Shown here: one piece after another, positions 16,318-24,136 of the stretch
How positions within the stretch are numbered: the stretch's first letter is position 1
Layout: every line of letters starts with the position of its first letter
NCBI GenBank assembly: GCA_937894165.1
Contig: CALCSX010000165.1
Location: forward strand, 1 to 28,784
Source of the DNA: an uncultured Saprospiraceae bacterium
GTDB lineage: Bacteria; Bacteroidota; Bacteroidia; Chitinophagales; Saprospiraceae
Length of the DNA stretch: 28,784 bases
Reading direction: 5' to 3'
Translations under genes and position numbers: made by a program
Notes under the pieces: model-generated
What the model saw: the letters and a program-made list of their open reading frames with translations, nothing else
What the model was told of the DNA's origin: nothing
The model's database searches: none

Positions 16318-16490
16318 ACATATTATTCTAAAATGTTATGGTATCCTTTTTGCTATAAAAAAGGAGTACAACTTAAATAAACTTATTCACCGTAAATGCT
16401 GCAATTTACTTAGTGTATTTATTGTTTAATATTTCACTATGCGCAGTTAACGGAATAAGTTTTATCAACTTATTAACCAAAACATTTGAG

Positions 16491-16598
16491 ATGCAAAGAA
16501 AACAGAACAAAGAAATTTTAGTGGGTGATTTTCGATTCTGGCTGCTATGCGTACTATTCTTAGTTTTCGCTATGATCATTTTCCAGAATCCTATTTAA
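16491..16598 (+). CDS. possible 35-residue single-helix membrane peptide
   Basis: From ATG 16491 the frame encodes a charged N-terminus (MQRKQNKEI) and one hydrophobic helix (FWLLCVLFLVFAMIIF). A longer frame from 16413 is also open. Small membrane peptides are common, but nothing else (promoter, known family) supports this one. It lies between pyrD and the GxxExxY gene. Confidence 0.25.
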   Translation: MQRKQNKEILVGDFRFWLLCVLFLVFAMIIFQNPI

Positions 16599-16650
16599 AA
16601 GAATAGAGGTAGGACTGTGTGTCTAAATCATTAAAAACCAATATTCTAAA

Positions 16651-17028
16651 ATGGAACTTAATGACCTTACTTATAAAATCAGATCTGCAATATTTTCTGT
16701 CCATAATGAACTTGGACCGGGACTATTAGAAACTATTTATGAATCTGCATTAGCTTTTGAGTTAATCAACTTGGGATTAGAAGTAAAGTCTCAAGTAACT
16801 CTTCCCGTTATTTATAAAAATTTTGATTTGGGGATCGGCTATAAAATGGATATTCTTGTTAATAATATGGTTATTATAGAGGTAAAGTCAGTTAAAGAAC
16901 TCCATGATGTACACAGAAAACAGGTTTTAACTTATCTAAAGTTATCAGGTCATAAATTAGGATTATTAATTAATTTCAATGTTTCCTCTTTGAAAGATAA
17001 AGAAAGCATTATTAGAATTATAAATTAA
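16651..17028 (+). CDS. GxxExxY protein (PDDEXK_3-type), copy 1
   Basis: A 125-residue protein with the family's signature G-L-L-E-T-I-Y (24-30) and the PD-(D/E)XK-like core D67...E77-V-K79 (KMDILV, then IIEVKS). The block VHRKQVLTYLKLSG and GLLINFN near the end are also typical. The family is widespread in Bacteroidota and cyanobacteria, often in many copies per genome. It has a nuclease-like fold, but no function is established. This copy shares the same residue spacing with the one at 23723-24100. A three-copy repeat array starts 59 bp after the stop and runs up to nadC. Confidence 0.92.
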   Translation: MELNDLTYKIRSAIFSVHNELGPGLLETIYESALAFELINLGLEVKSQVTLPVIYKNFDLGIGYKMDILVNNMVIIEVKSVKELHDVHRKQVLTYLKLSGHKLGLLINFNVSSLKDKESIIRIIN

Positions 17029-17086
17029 TCCCAATATATATGCAACATATTCATTTCACATTTAACCGCCCATTATATTTAAAAAC

Positions 17087-17509
17087 ATCTGTGCAAAATC
17101 TGTGGGATCTGTAAAATCTGTGAGCCCAACCAAATGCCGCAGGCATATATGCCGCTCACTAACCTACTCCATGGAACATCTCTTTCACATCTGTGCAATC
17201 CTCAAGCCATTCGACTTTTAATCCAATATCACGTTTATTTCATTACTTTTAGCCTCCTTCAAAAAGTAATCTGTGCAAAATCTGTGGGATCTGTGAAATC
17301 TGTGAGCCAACCTCATGCCGCAGGCATACAAACCACTCACAAACCTACTCCAAGCATCAACTTATCCAAATCTGTGCAATCCTCCAGCCATTCGACTTTT
17401 AATCTAATATCTCTTTTATTTCACTACTCTTAGACCTTACAAAAAAATATCTGTGCAAAATCTGTGGGATCTGTGAAATCTGTGAGCCAAACTAATGCCG
17501 CAGGCATCA
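17087..17509. repeat. three-copy tandem array (A-B-A-B-A), 182- and 180-bp period
   Basis: Block A (about 61 bp) starts at 17087, 17269 and 17449. It has ATCTGTGNN units (ATCTGTGCAAA, ATCTGTGGG, ATCTGTGAA), then ATCTGTGAGCC, then the hairpin ATGCC-GCA-GGCAT. Block B (about 120 bp; CACTNACCTACTCCA ... CATTCGACTTTTAAT) follows the first two A blocks only. The array ends 6 bp before the nadC stop codon. Frames through it are repeat and not genes. A scrambled single A block is at 28608-28656. Confidence 0.9.
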
Positions 17510-17515
17510 AAAAAT

Positions 17516-18367
17516 TCATTTCGATATTTTCAAACTCAAGTCCAACTGCTCCGCACTATGCGTCAATGCCCCAATAGAAATGTAGTCAACCCCCGTTTGC
17601 GCATATTTCCGAACATTATTTAGATTGATTCCTCCTGATGCCTCCGTCTCGAATCTGCCGTTGATCACCCTAACAGCCTCTGCCAAAATAGGTAACTCAA
17701 AATTATCCAACATAATCCTGGTCATACCACCGATTCTCAAAGCCTCATCCACTTCCATTAGGTTTCTAACCTCTAAAGTGATATTCAACTTCAATTTATT
17801 CTCATGAAGGTAATCATGAACTCTCTTAATAGCCATTTCGATCCCACCCGCAGCGTCAACATGATTGTCTTTCAACATAATCCAGTCGTAAAGCCCAAAC
17901 CTGTAATTTTCGCAACCACCCAATCTCACTGCCCATTTCTCAATCAATCTATTAAGGGGCGTAGTTTTTCTCGTATCTAATATCTTGACCTTCAAGCCAC
18001 TAACCTCATCTTGAAATCTTCTAGCCAATGTTGCAATACCACTCATATGCTGCATATTATTCAGCGCTAATCTTTCCCCGGCTAAAATTGCCCTTGTCTT
18101 TCCTTCTATTTCGAAAGCAATTTCACCATACTGCACATCATCGCCATCATTTTTATGGGAGGTAAACTTCATCTCCGGATCTAAATGCTGAAAAGTTATT
18201 TTTGCTAACTCTATCCCTGCAATGATTCCATCATTTTTTACCAACAACTTAGCTTTGCTGATTTCATCCGCCGGAATACATGCCTGCGATGTATGATCTC
18301 CCTCCCCTAAGTCTTCCTTCAAACCCTCCTTTATGAATTCGACTAATTTATTTTTGTCTTTCAACAT
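17516..18367 (-). CDS. nadC: quinolinate phosphoribosyltransferase (carboxylating)
   Basis: NadC joins quinolinate and PRPP to give nicotinate mononucleotide, releasing CO2, in de novo NAD synthesis. The 283-residue product has the usual EDLGEGDHTS near the N-terminus (about 18-27), then LNNMQHMSGIAT, the PRPP/quinolinate-site DTRKTTP, KWAVRLGGCENYRFGLYDWI and MLKDNH. Near the end come LEVRNLMEVDEAL and SGGI with YISIGALTHS. Length is normal. nadA and nadB are not in the window. A TACTTTTG box lies only 4 bp before the ATG (18372-18379), which would give a leaderless message if used. Confidence 0.96.
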   Translation of the reverse strand: MLKDKNKLVEFIKEGLKEDLGEGDHTSQACIPADEISKAKLLVKNDGIIAGIELAKITFQHLDPEMKFTSHKNDGDDVQYGEIAFEIEGKTRAILAGERLALNNMQHMSGIATLARRFQDEVSGLKVKILDTRKTTPLNRLIEKWAVRLGGCENYRFGLYDWIMLKDNHVDAAGGIEMAIKRVHDYLHENKLKLNITLEVRNLMEVDEALRIGGMTRIMLDNFELPILAEAVRVINGRFETEASGGINLNNVRKYAQTGVDYISIGALTHSAEQLDLSLKISK

Positions 18368-18621
18368 ATCTCAAAAGTATTATTTCTGTTAAGTAAAGCA
18401 CACGACAAATTTATCCGAAAATCTTACTTATTCTGCGGATAAACTTTAAAAAGTTAAAATTAGTATATTCTGCAATCTTATTTTCAAATCAAACGTAGAA
18501 ATACTTTTACAAAATTAAGACAATATATTTGAAAATAAAATATTGCAACTTTCGTTGTGATTTCATTTAGAATAATTTGACCTAGTTGACAAATCTTCTT
18601 TGCATTCTGATACAAGATTTC

Positions 18622-18706
18622 CACAGCTCGCAGCTCAAAGCTAAAAATCAACCAGTAATTATTAACAATTCCACCCTTAAATTGACCATTAACCATTAAC
18701 CATTAA
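18622..18706. repeat. heptamer tracts before mnmG
   Basis: A short AGCTCGC/AGCTCAAAGCT tract (18622-18642) is followed by three TTAACCA units (18684-18706), which end 5 bp before the mnmG -7 box. A minus-strand open frame through here (18484-18696) is made of this DNA and is not a gene. Confidence 0.75.
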
Positions 18707-18711
18707 TTTCG

Positions 18712-18719
18712 TATCTTTG
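18712..18719 (+). promoter_or_regulatory. Bacteroidota-type -7 promoter box of mnmG
   Basis: TATCTTTG matches TAnnTTTG and is 14 bp before the ATG at 18734. The TTAACCA heptamers occupy the place where the -33 element would lie, so repeat number could change promoter strength. Confidence 0.5.
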
Positions 18720-18733
18720 CAAAAATTTTTACC

Positions 18734-20599
18734 ATGTTTCCAGTTTATGATGTGATAGTAGTAGGAGCCGGCCACGCAGGTTGTGAAGCAGCTGTAGCCG
18801 CAGCCAATATGGGTTCCAAAGTGATGTTGATAACGATGAACATGCAGACCATCGCTCAGATGTCTTGCAATCCCGCTATGGGAGGTGTAGCCAAGGGGCA
18901 AATAGTGAGGGAAATTGATGCTTTGGGTGGATATTCCGGTATCGTTACCGACCGCACAATGATTCAGTTTCGAATGCTCAATAGATCTAAAGGCCCCGCT
19001 ATGTGGAGCCCTCGAGCACAAAGCGACAGACATGAATTTGCGCTCCTTTGGCGAAAAATGCTGGAGGAACATCCCAATATTGACTTCTGGCAAGAGATGG
19101 TCACAGGGCTTATTGTCAAAGACAGTGTCGTCAAAGGTGTAAGAACACCCCTCGGACTGGAAATAAATGCCAAATCCGTCATCCTTACTAACGGAACCTT
19201 CCTCAACGGTCTCATCCACATCGGCGAAAAGCAATTCGGCGGAGGAAGAGCAGGGGAGAGGGCAGCAACAGGAATTACTGAGCAACTTATGGAGCTGGGT
19301 TTCGAAGCAGGTAGGATGAAAACAGGAACGCCCCCGCGCGTAGATGGCCGTAGCCTTGATTGGGATGCTATGGAAGTGCAACCCGGTGATGAAAGTAAAC
19401 ACAAATTTTCATATACTGATACTCCCTACGCAACAAATCAAATACCTTGTCATATCACTTATACCAATGACAAGGTTCATGATATACTGAAGACAGGTTT
19501 TGAAAAGTCGCCCATGTTCAATGGTAGAATCCAGGGACTTGGCCCGCGTTATTGCCCGTCTATAGAAGATAAAATTAATAGATTTGCAGACAGAGACAGA
19601 CACCAATTATTTGTAGAACCTGAAGGTAGAAATACCCATGAAATTTACGTTAATGGTTTCTCCTCTTCACTGCCTATTGAGGTGCAATACAAGGCTATGC
19701 AGGAAATTCCGGGCTTTAGAAATGCCAAAATGTTCAGACCGGGCTATGCAATAGAATATGATTTTTTCCCTCCGGTTCAACTTGAGTTGACACTGGAGAC
19801 CAAGCTAGTCAAAAACCTATATTTCGCCGGACAAATAAATGGCACTACAGGTTATGAAGAAGCAGGTTGTCAGGGATTGATGGCGGGTATTAATGCTCAC
19901 CTGAAAAATAATGAGCAGGATTCATTTATCCTTAAGCGCTCCGAAGCATATATCGGTGTTCTTATCGACGATTTGGTCAATAAAGGCACCAACGAACCAT
20001 ATCGTATGTTCACCTCCCGCGCAGAGTACAGAATATTGCTGCGTCAGGACAATGCCGACATACGCCTCACACCCCTCGCTCATGCCATCGGAATGAAACA
20101 TCTCGAAAAGAGAATGGAACGCGTCAACGAAAAAGTAGAAGCAAACGCACATATCGAGCGCTTCATCAAGAATCTTAGCGTAGAACCTTCTTTAGTGAAT
20201 CCGTTTCTTGAGACCATAGGCTCTTCACCCATGACTCAAAAAGCCAAGCTCAACTCTATCCTCACCCGACCTAATATCGGACTGGATGACCTGCGCACCT
20301 ACGTCAGAGAACTCGACGAAGAACTGAATAAATTCGACGAAGAGACCATCCAGATCGCTGAAATCAACCTGAAATACGAGGGCTATATCCAGCGCGAGCA
20401 AGAACAAGTCAACAAAATGAACAGATTGGAAGACGTTCGTATCAACGATGAATTCGACTACCGCAGCCTCGAATCGCTCAGCCTCGAAGCCAAGGAAAAG
20501 CTCAACAAAATCCGACCCCGCACCATCGGTCAGGCCAGCAGAATTTCAGGCGTTTCCCCTTCTGATATTTCGGTGTTATTGGTGTTTTTGGGTCGCTAG
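18734..20599 (+). CDS. mnmG: tRNA uridine-5-carboxymethylaminomethyl modification enzyme MnmG
   Basis: MnmG (GidA) works with the GTPase MnmE to build the cmnm5 group on U34 of certain tRNAs. The 621-residue protein has the FAD-binding GAGHAG (11-16), MSCNPAMGGVAKGQIVREID (about 43-62), GGGRAGERAA, RMKTGTPPRVDGR, GYAIEYD and the FAGQINGTTGYEEAGCQGL block. Its C-terminal helical domain binds tRNA and MnmE. Length is normal (about 620-630). Codons in the last third are somewhat more GC-rich than the neighbours. The stop is followed at once by a GGGCGAAAAATCT motif and the remains of a transposase. Confidence 0.97.
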   Translation: MFPVYDVIVVGAGHAGCEAAVAAANMGSKVMLITMNMQTIAQMSCNPAMGGVAKGQIVREIDALGGYSGIVTDRTMIQFRMLNRSKGPAMWSPRAQSDRHEFALLWRKMLEEHPNIDFWQEMVTGLIVKDSVVKGVRTPLGLEINAKSVILTNGTFLNGLIHIGEKQFGGGRAGERAATGITEQLMELGFEAGRMKTGTPPRVDGRSLDWDAMEVQPGDESKHKFSYTDTPYATNQIPCHITYTNDKVHDILKTGFEKSPMFNGRIQGLGPRYCPSIEDKINRFADRDRHQLFVEPEGRNTHEIYVNGFSSSLPIEVQYKAMQEIPGFRNAKMFRPGYAIEYDFFPPVQLELTLETKLVKNLYFAGQINGTTGYEEAGCQGLMAGINAHLKNNEQDSFILKRSEAYIGVLIDDLVNKGTNEPYRMFTSRAEYRILLRQDNADIRLTPLAHAIGMKHLEKRMERVNEKVEANAHIERFIKNLSVEPSLVNPFLETIGSSPMTQKAKLNSILTRPNIGLDDLRTYVRELDEELNKFDEETIQIAEINLKYEGYIQREQEQVNKMNRLEDVRINDEFDYRSLESLSLEAKEKLNKIRPRTIGQASRISGVSPSDISVLLVFLGR

Positions 20600-20625
20600 G
20601 GGCGAAAAATCTCTGCAAAATCGCC

Positions 20626-21248
20626 TTATTTATTATCTCCGATATTAAACACATCATCCTTCCAATTACTAGGGTTATTTATTATATAATTAGAAATTCT
20701 AAGGTATTCAATTGGATTACGAATAATTCGATCGTGGAATCTGGATTGCCATGAAAAATTGAAATCTATTTTTCGATTTTCAAATGTACAACGTCCTTTA
20801 TACCATCGAATAATTCGAGAGATATTATCATTCAACATTGGGTTTTTATGTCCTGCAAATCCACCAGGAATTGGGTCGGAATAATGAAAATCTTGTAGAG
20901 ACGCGATTAATCGCGTCTCTACAAGATTTCATTATTCTTAACATAAGCTATTTTCTCGACATCTTCATGACCATTTTTATTTATAAATAAAATCCCATGG
21001 ATGTGATTTGGCATTACGATAAATTCCCCTAATTCTGCATATGGAAACTGATTGGGAATATCATACCAATAGTAATGTGCAAGCTTTCCCGTAAATGATG
21101 TATTCATCACTCCATTTTCAATCTCTCCGAAAAAATGCCGTCTATGTTGCGTTACAATTGTTATAAAATACGCGCCATTCCATCCATAATTCCACCACTG
21201 AGCACGTGCGGATTGTATTCTATATTTTTTGCGGAATTTTTCTGACAT
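20626..21248 (-). pseudogene. REP-associated tyrosine transposase (RAYT, Y1/IS200-like), split by a palindrome
   Basis: The N-terminal part (21248 to 20919, about 109 codons) has NGAYFITIVTQHRRHFFGEI and the HUH metal motif in VMPNHIHGILF. The C-terminal part (about 20878 to 20626, another frame) has GGFAGHKNPMLN, ISRIIRWYKGR, FSWQSRFHDRIIRN and SNYIINNPSNW, the usual end of this family. Between them a 26-bp perfect palindrome (20896-20921) with longer inverted flanks introduces a TAG right after NNEIL and shifts the frame. RAYT proteins cut and join single-stranded REP hairpins. The gene is flanked by palindromes of the GGGCGAAA family (20598 and 21572). It is unlikely to make an active protein now. 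Confidence 0.85.
20880..20936. repeat. GAGACGC palindrome inserted in the RAYT gene, with inverted flanks
   Basis: The core is TAGAGACGCGATT followed by its exact reverse complement (20896-20921). Outside it, AATAATGAAAATCTTG (20880-20895) is mirrored by CAAGATTTCATTATT (20922-20936) with one base lost. The total inverted repeat is about 57 bp. Confidence 0.9.
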
Positions 21249-21357
21249 ATGTGACTAGTCAAAAATTACTATTGGTTCAATAGCTACTAATATACATAGA
21301 TTATTTCGTCAGGGCGAAAAAACTTTCGACTCAAGCGCTGAGATTATTAATTTACCT

Positions 21358-21500
21358 GCAAATTCGCCTTATTTATTATCTCCGATATTCAATACATCAA
21401 CCTTCAAATTTTCGGAATTTTCAATTGTAAAAATTGAAGATATTCAATTTAATTACGAATATTTCAATCATAAAATCAGGATTTTCCACGTAAAATTATG
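21358..21500 (-). pseudogene. decayed 3' end of a second RAYT gene
   Basis: Bases 21358-21390 match 20615-20647 almost exactly (GCAAANTCGCCTTATTTATT then ATCTCCGATATT), which is the 3' end and downstream edge of the RAYT gene. On the minus strand the earlier part still aligns loosely to the RAYT C-terminus (I-R-N-x-I-E-Y-L), but with several stops and small gaps. It ends at the second large palindrome. This is a partial duplicate in advanced decay. Confidence 0.6.
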
Positions 21501-21536
21501 TAGAGACGCGATTAATCGCGTCTCTACATAATTTTA
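21491..21536. repeat. perfect 46-bp palindrome of the GAGACGC family
   Basis: The same 26-bp core as at 20896 (21501-21526) is flanked by exact inverted arms TAAAATTATG and CATAATTTTA. The arms differ from those at the other copy, although the core is identical. Confidence 0.92.
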
Positions 21537-21571
21537 TTCCTAAATGCACTTATATTATTATGGAAACGTAA

Positions 21572-21591
21572 GGGCGAAAAATCTTTCGCCC
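21572..21591. repeat. GGGCGAAA/TTTCGCCC palindrome
   Basis: GGGCGAAA-AATC-TTTCGCCC, perfect 8-bp arms around a 4-base loop. It lies just after the end of the DUF4139 gene (minus strand, stop at 21625), on the 5' side of the RAYT remains. It is the type copy of a family with about ten members in the window. Confidence 0.88.
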
Positions 21592-21624
21592 CCTTTTTCC
21601 TTTCGCCCCATTTTCACATTCCCT

Positions 21625-23226
21625 CTACTCAAACTTCAATTCCCTCCCCTTCGGATATTTTACATTATATTTCAATGTATATTTTTTCGACTCTTGAGGC
21701 GCCATTTGGTTTTTCCAGTGGACACTTTTTGTGTTTTCATTCAGAATTCCCCCATCGTAGGACAATTCCTCTACAACAACCTCCCTCATTATTGACACAG
21801 GAAATTGATCCGAGACTGAAATATTTATTGGAACATTTTTATTATTTTGAATAGTGATTTCCTTCGTGTATTGTATGATGATATCACCAGAAGGAGAATT
21901 TGCTTTTAAAGTATCGATTACCTGATCCTTTACAACGATTACTTCCGGATCAGCTCCTAAATTTATCTCAAGATCATTGGGATAAGCCATTAAACCCTCA
22001 TTAAATGGTCCCTTAATTTTCCCGGTTTCTAGAAAAAGTATACCTTGATTTCTATTTGCATAATATATTGTCATTTTTCCATCTACAAAATTATAATAAA
22101 TTTTAGATCCATCTATTTTAACTTGTAAGTTAGGAAAATCTTGAATTCCTGATGTAATACAATATTTGTATTCTGCATTTATTACTCTACTCTCTATTTC
22201 GATTGTGTTGGGTTGCTTGCCATTGTATATGGTGTGTTTCTTTGTTAAATAATATTCATCTGATTTAGTTAATAAACGTGAATGACCAATTATCACATCA
22301 CCTAAATCAAAAGCTTCATCTAAGACTATATCCATAGTATCAGAAGTGATTTCCGTTTGGACAGGTTTTAAAAAAATGGAACTTACTTGAATTTTATCCG
22401 CGCTCTCCGGCAATTTTATTATATAAAAACCTCCTTCTGCCCATGTGCCTGTTAACAGTTTTGACTCTTTATCTAAAACTGAAATTGATGCATCAATAAG
22501 CGGTTGACCGGTCCTATCCATCACTTGTCCTGTAAGGATCATGTCTGTATGAGGCTTCCAGTTTTCTTTTCTATTTCCGGGCGAGAGCCAAATATTTTTA
22601 CTTGTCTGAGGAATCAACTTTCTAGGAATACGAGGATTTTTAACAGACAATGTCAGTTTCACATCCTTCCAATCTTCACCTGAATTTTGAAAAATATTTG
22701 CTTTTAAAATAAGTTCAATCGGAGAATAAATACCCTTTATCATACAATCATAAACAGGCTCCCACCTCACATCAGAAACATAATAGGTAATTGTTATTTT
22801 TTCTCTGATTGCTTTCTCGCGGGAAATCTTAATTAGTATTTGCCCCATACTATTTTCGATTTCTTTTATATTCAAACTATGGATATTAGTGGTTTTGACG
22901 TTGTCAAATATTTGCCTCTTTTCATCCATACTGACTATTTGATAATCGAAGTTTTCAATACTTCTTCCACTTTCCGTCTTTATTTCAATACTACCATGAT
23001 ATACTTTCGGAGAAATACCGCTCAGAATTATCGTTGACTCACCGGCAGGTAGCTCTATTTTCACAGTCCGTGATACTTTTGCAAATTGGGGATAAATAAT
23101 TACAGATCCTACCTTTGTTTCCACCTCCTGAATCGACGTTTGAGCATTTCCAATAACTGCAAAAAATAATAAGCACAGAAATACACCTAATCTAAGACTA
23201 ATAGTATTATATTTTATTTCCTTCAT
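21625..23226 (-). CDS. secreted DUF4140/DUF4139 (MuiA-like) protein with inserted carboxypeptidase-regulatory-like domain
   Basis: The 533-residue protein begins with a signal peptide (about 1-29, ending NAQ). A DUF4140-like N-terminal beta domain follows (about 33-95, SVIIYPQFAKVSRTVKIELPAG). DUF4139 starts near 140 with ITYYVSDVRWEPVYDCMI and runs to the C-terminus (KNVPINISVSDQFPVS ... VHWKNQMAPQESKKYTLKYNVKYP). A carboxypeptidase regulatory-like beta sandwich (about 228-300, LTGQVMDRTGQPLIDASISV) interrupts DUF4139, as in other Bacteroidota members. The coiled coil that normally separates the two DUFs is almost missing here (about 100-138), so the protein is shorter than usual. Function is unknown; probably periplasmic or cell-envelope. 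Confidence 0.85.
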   Translation of the reverse strand: MKEIKYNTISLRLGVFLCLLFFAVIGNAQTSIQEVETKVGSVIIYPQFAKVSRTVKIELPAGESTIILSGISPKVYHGSIEIKTESGRSIENFDYQIVSMDEKRQIFDNVKTTNIHSLNIKEIENSMGQILIKISREKAIREKITITYYVSDVRWEPVYDCMIKGIYSPIELILKANIFQNSGEDWKDVKLTLSVKNPRIPRKLIPQTSKNIWLSPGNRKENWKPHTDMILTGQVMDRTGQPLIDASISVLDKESKLLTGTWAEGGFYIIKLPESADKIQVSSIFLKPVQTEITSDTMDIVLDEAFDLGDVIIGHSRLLTKSDEYYLTKKHTIYNGKQPNTIEIESRVINAEYKYCITSGIQDFPNLQVKIDGSKIYYNFVDGKMTIYYANRNQGILFLETGKIKGPFNEGLMAYPNDLEINLGADPEVIVVKDQVIDTLKANSPSGDIIIQYTKEITIQNNKNVPINISVSDQFPVSIMREVVVEELSYDGGILNENTKSVHWKNQMAPQESKKYTLKYNVKYPKGRELKFE

Positions 23227-23268
23227 AAATTAGCTCATATTAAATTATCTTTTTCAGGCATGCAGTAC

Positions 23269-23288
23269 GGGCGAAAAATCTTTCGCCC
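23269..23288. repeat. GGGCGAAA/TTTCGCCC palindrome
   Basis: A perfect copy (GGGCGAAA-AATC-TTTCGCCC) 43 bp upstream of the DUF4139 start codon. Together with 21572 it frames that gene on both sides. Confidence 0.85.
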
Positions 23289-23450
23289 CTTTTTCCTATT
23301 ACTCCTTTTATCCAACCCACACCCTTATATAACATTTTAGACATATTCAAAAAATTTTACATATTAAATTACAATTCAATACCGCCAATTCTTCCTGACA
23401 ATATCTTCGTAATTTAATTATTTTTTTGAATTTCCCAAAATTGATTGTAC

Positions 23451-23665
23451 GGGCGAAAAACATTTCGCCCCATCATCATCCATTTCAAGAATATGAATTA
23501 GCGAAATATCTTTCGCCCCATATATTTCCCTTTTTTAAGAATCCCAAATTAGCGAAATATCTTTCGCCCCATAATAATTCTTTATCCAATTAAAAAGAGA
23601 CGAAATATCTTTCGGCCCATCGATTATCCTATTCCATAAATTCCAAATCGGCGAAAAATCTTCAC
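23451..23665. repeat. evenly spaced array of five GCGAAA..TTTCGCCC units
   Basis: GCGAAA motifs begin at 23453, 23501, 23552, 23600 and 23651, so spacings are 48, 51, 48 and 51 bp. Each is a GCGAAATATC-TTTCGCCCC-like palindrome (first: GGGCGAAAAACATTTCGCCC; last two degraded). The AT-rich spacers of about 28-32 bp resemble one another loosely (each ends in AAATTA, AAATCG or similar). No cas genes are present. Confidence 0.8.
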
Positions 23666-23722
23666 TCTTCTATTTCGAATGTCTTGAAAAGATATTTTTA
23701 ATGAAATTTTTTGAAGAAACTG

Positions 23723-24100
23723 TCATAGATTATTCACAATTCTCGAAATTCCATTTTTGATCAATTTTTCGTTGAAGTTGATTAATAGTCCTAAATGTAA
23801 TCCGGTTAACTTTAGATAGGTCATCACTTGTTTTTTGTGAACATCAGCGATTGTTTCAATAGACTTAATTTCAATCAAAACTTTATTTTCTACTATCAAG
23901 TCTGCTTTGAATCCTTGATCCATCTGAAGACCACGCCAAACAACCGGAATTGTTTGCTGTCGAGAAACTGTTAATCCCGCTTGAATTAATTCATAAGCTA
24001 AAATGCCTTCATATACGGATTCAAATAAGCCAGGACCTAACTCCACATGAATGTGATAGCATATATCGACTATGATTTTAGAAAGTTGATTTTCAGTCAT
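23723..24100 (-). CDS. GxxExxY protein (PDDEXK_3-type), copy 2
   Basis: A 125-residue protein when started at ATG 24100. It has G-L-F-E-S-V-Y (24-30) and the PD-(D/E)XK-like core D67...E77-I-K79 (KADLIV, then LIEIKS), then VHKKQVMTYLKLTG and GLLINFN. Lengths and motif positions are the same as in the copy at 16651. The frame can be extended to an ATG at 24145, but those 15 extra residues come from the neighbouring repeat array, so I prefer 24100. A nuclease-like fold is expected; the role is unknown. Its 5' side touches a three-copy array. Confidence 0.9.
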   Translation of the reverse strand: MTENQLSKIIVDICYHIHVELGPGLFESVYEGILAYELIQAGLTVSRQQTIPVVWRGLQMDQGFKADLIVENKVLIEIKSIETIADVHKKQVMTYLKLTGLHLGLLINFNEKLIKNGISRIVNNL

Positions 24101-24136
24101 TCCCTTCTTGTTAAATACTTTTAATTTCAGCGCTCC

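Noticed and set aside
16338..16366. Hairpin after pyrD as a terminator
   Set aside because: The stem is mostly A-T (CCTTTTT/AAAAAGG) and no T-run follows, so I mention it only in the pyrD entry.
17087..17509. Three-copy array as CRISPR or as genes (open frame 17134-17433)
   Set aside because: Period of 180 bp with both blocks repeated, so there are no unique spacers. The frame simply reads through the repeat and resembles no protein family.
18689..19402. 237-codon minus-strand frame
   Set aside because: Antisense shadow of mnmG; composition rich in Cys/His/Ser without family resemblance.
23451..23665. Regularly spaced repeats as a CRISPR array
   Set aside because: The units are degenerate, only about 20 bp, and spacers resemble one another and are very AT-rich. 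No cas genes are present.
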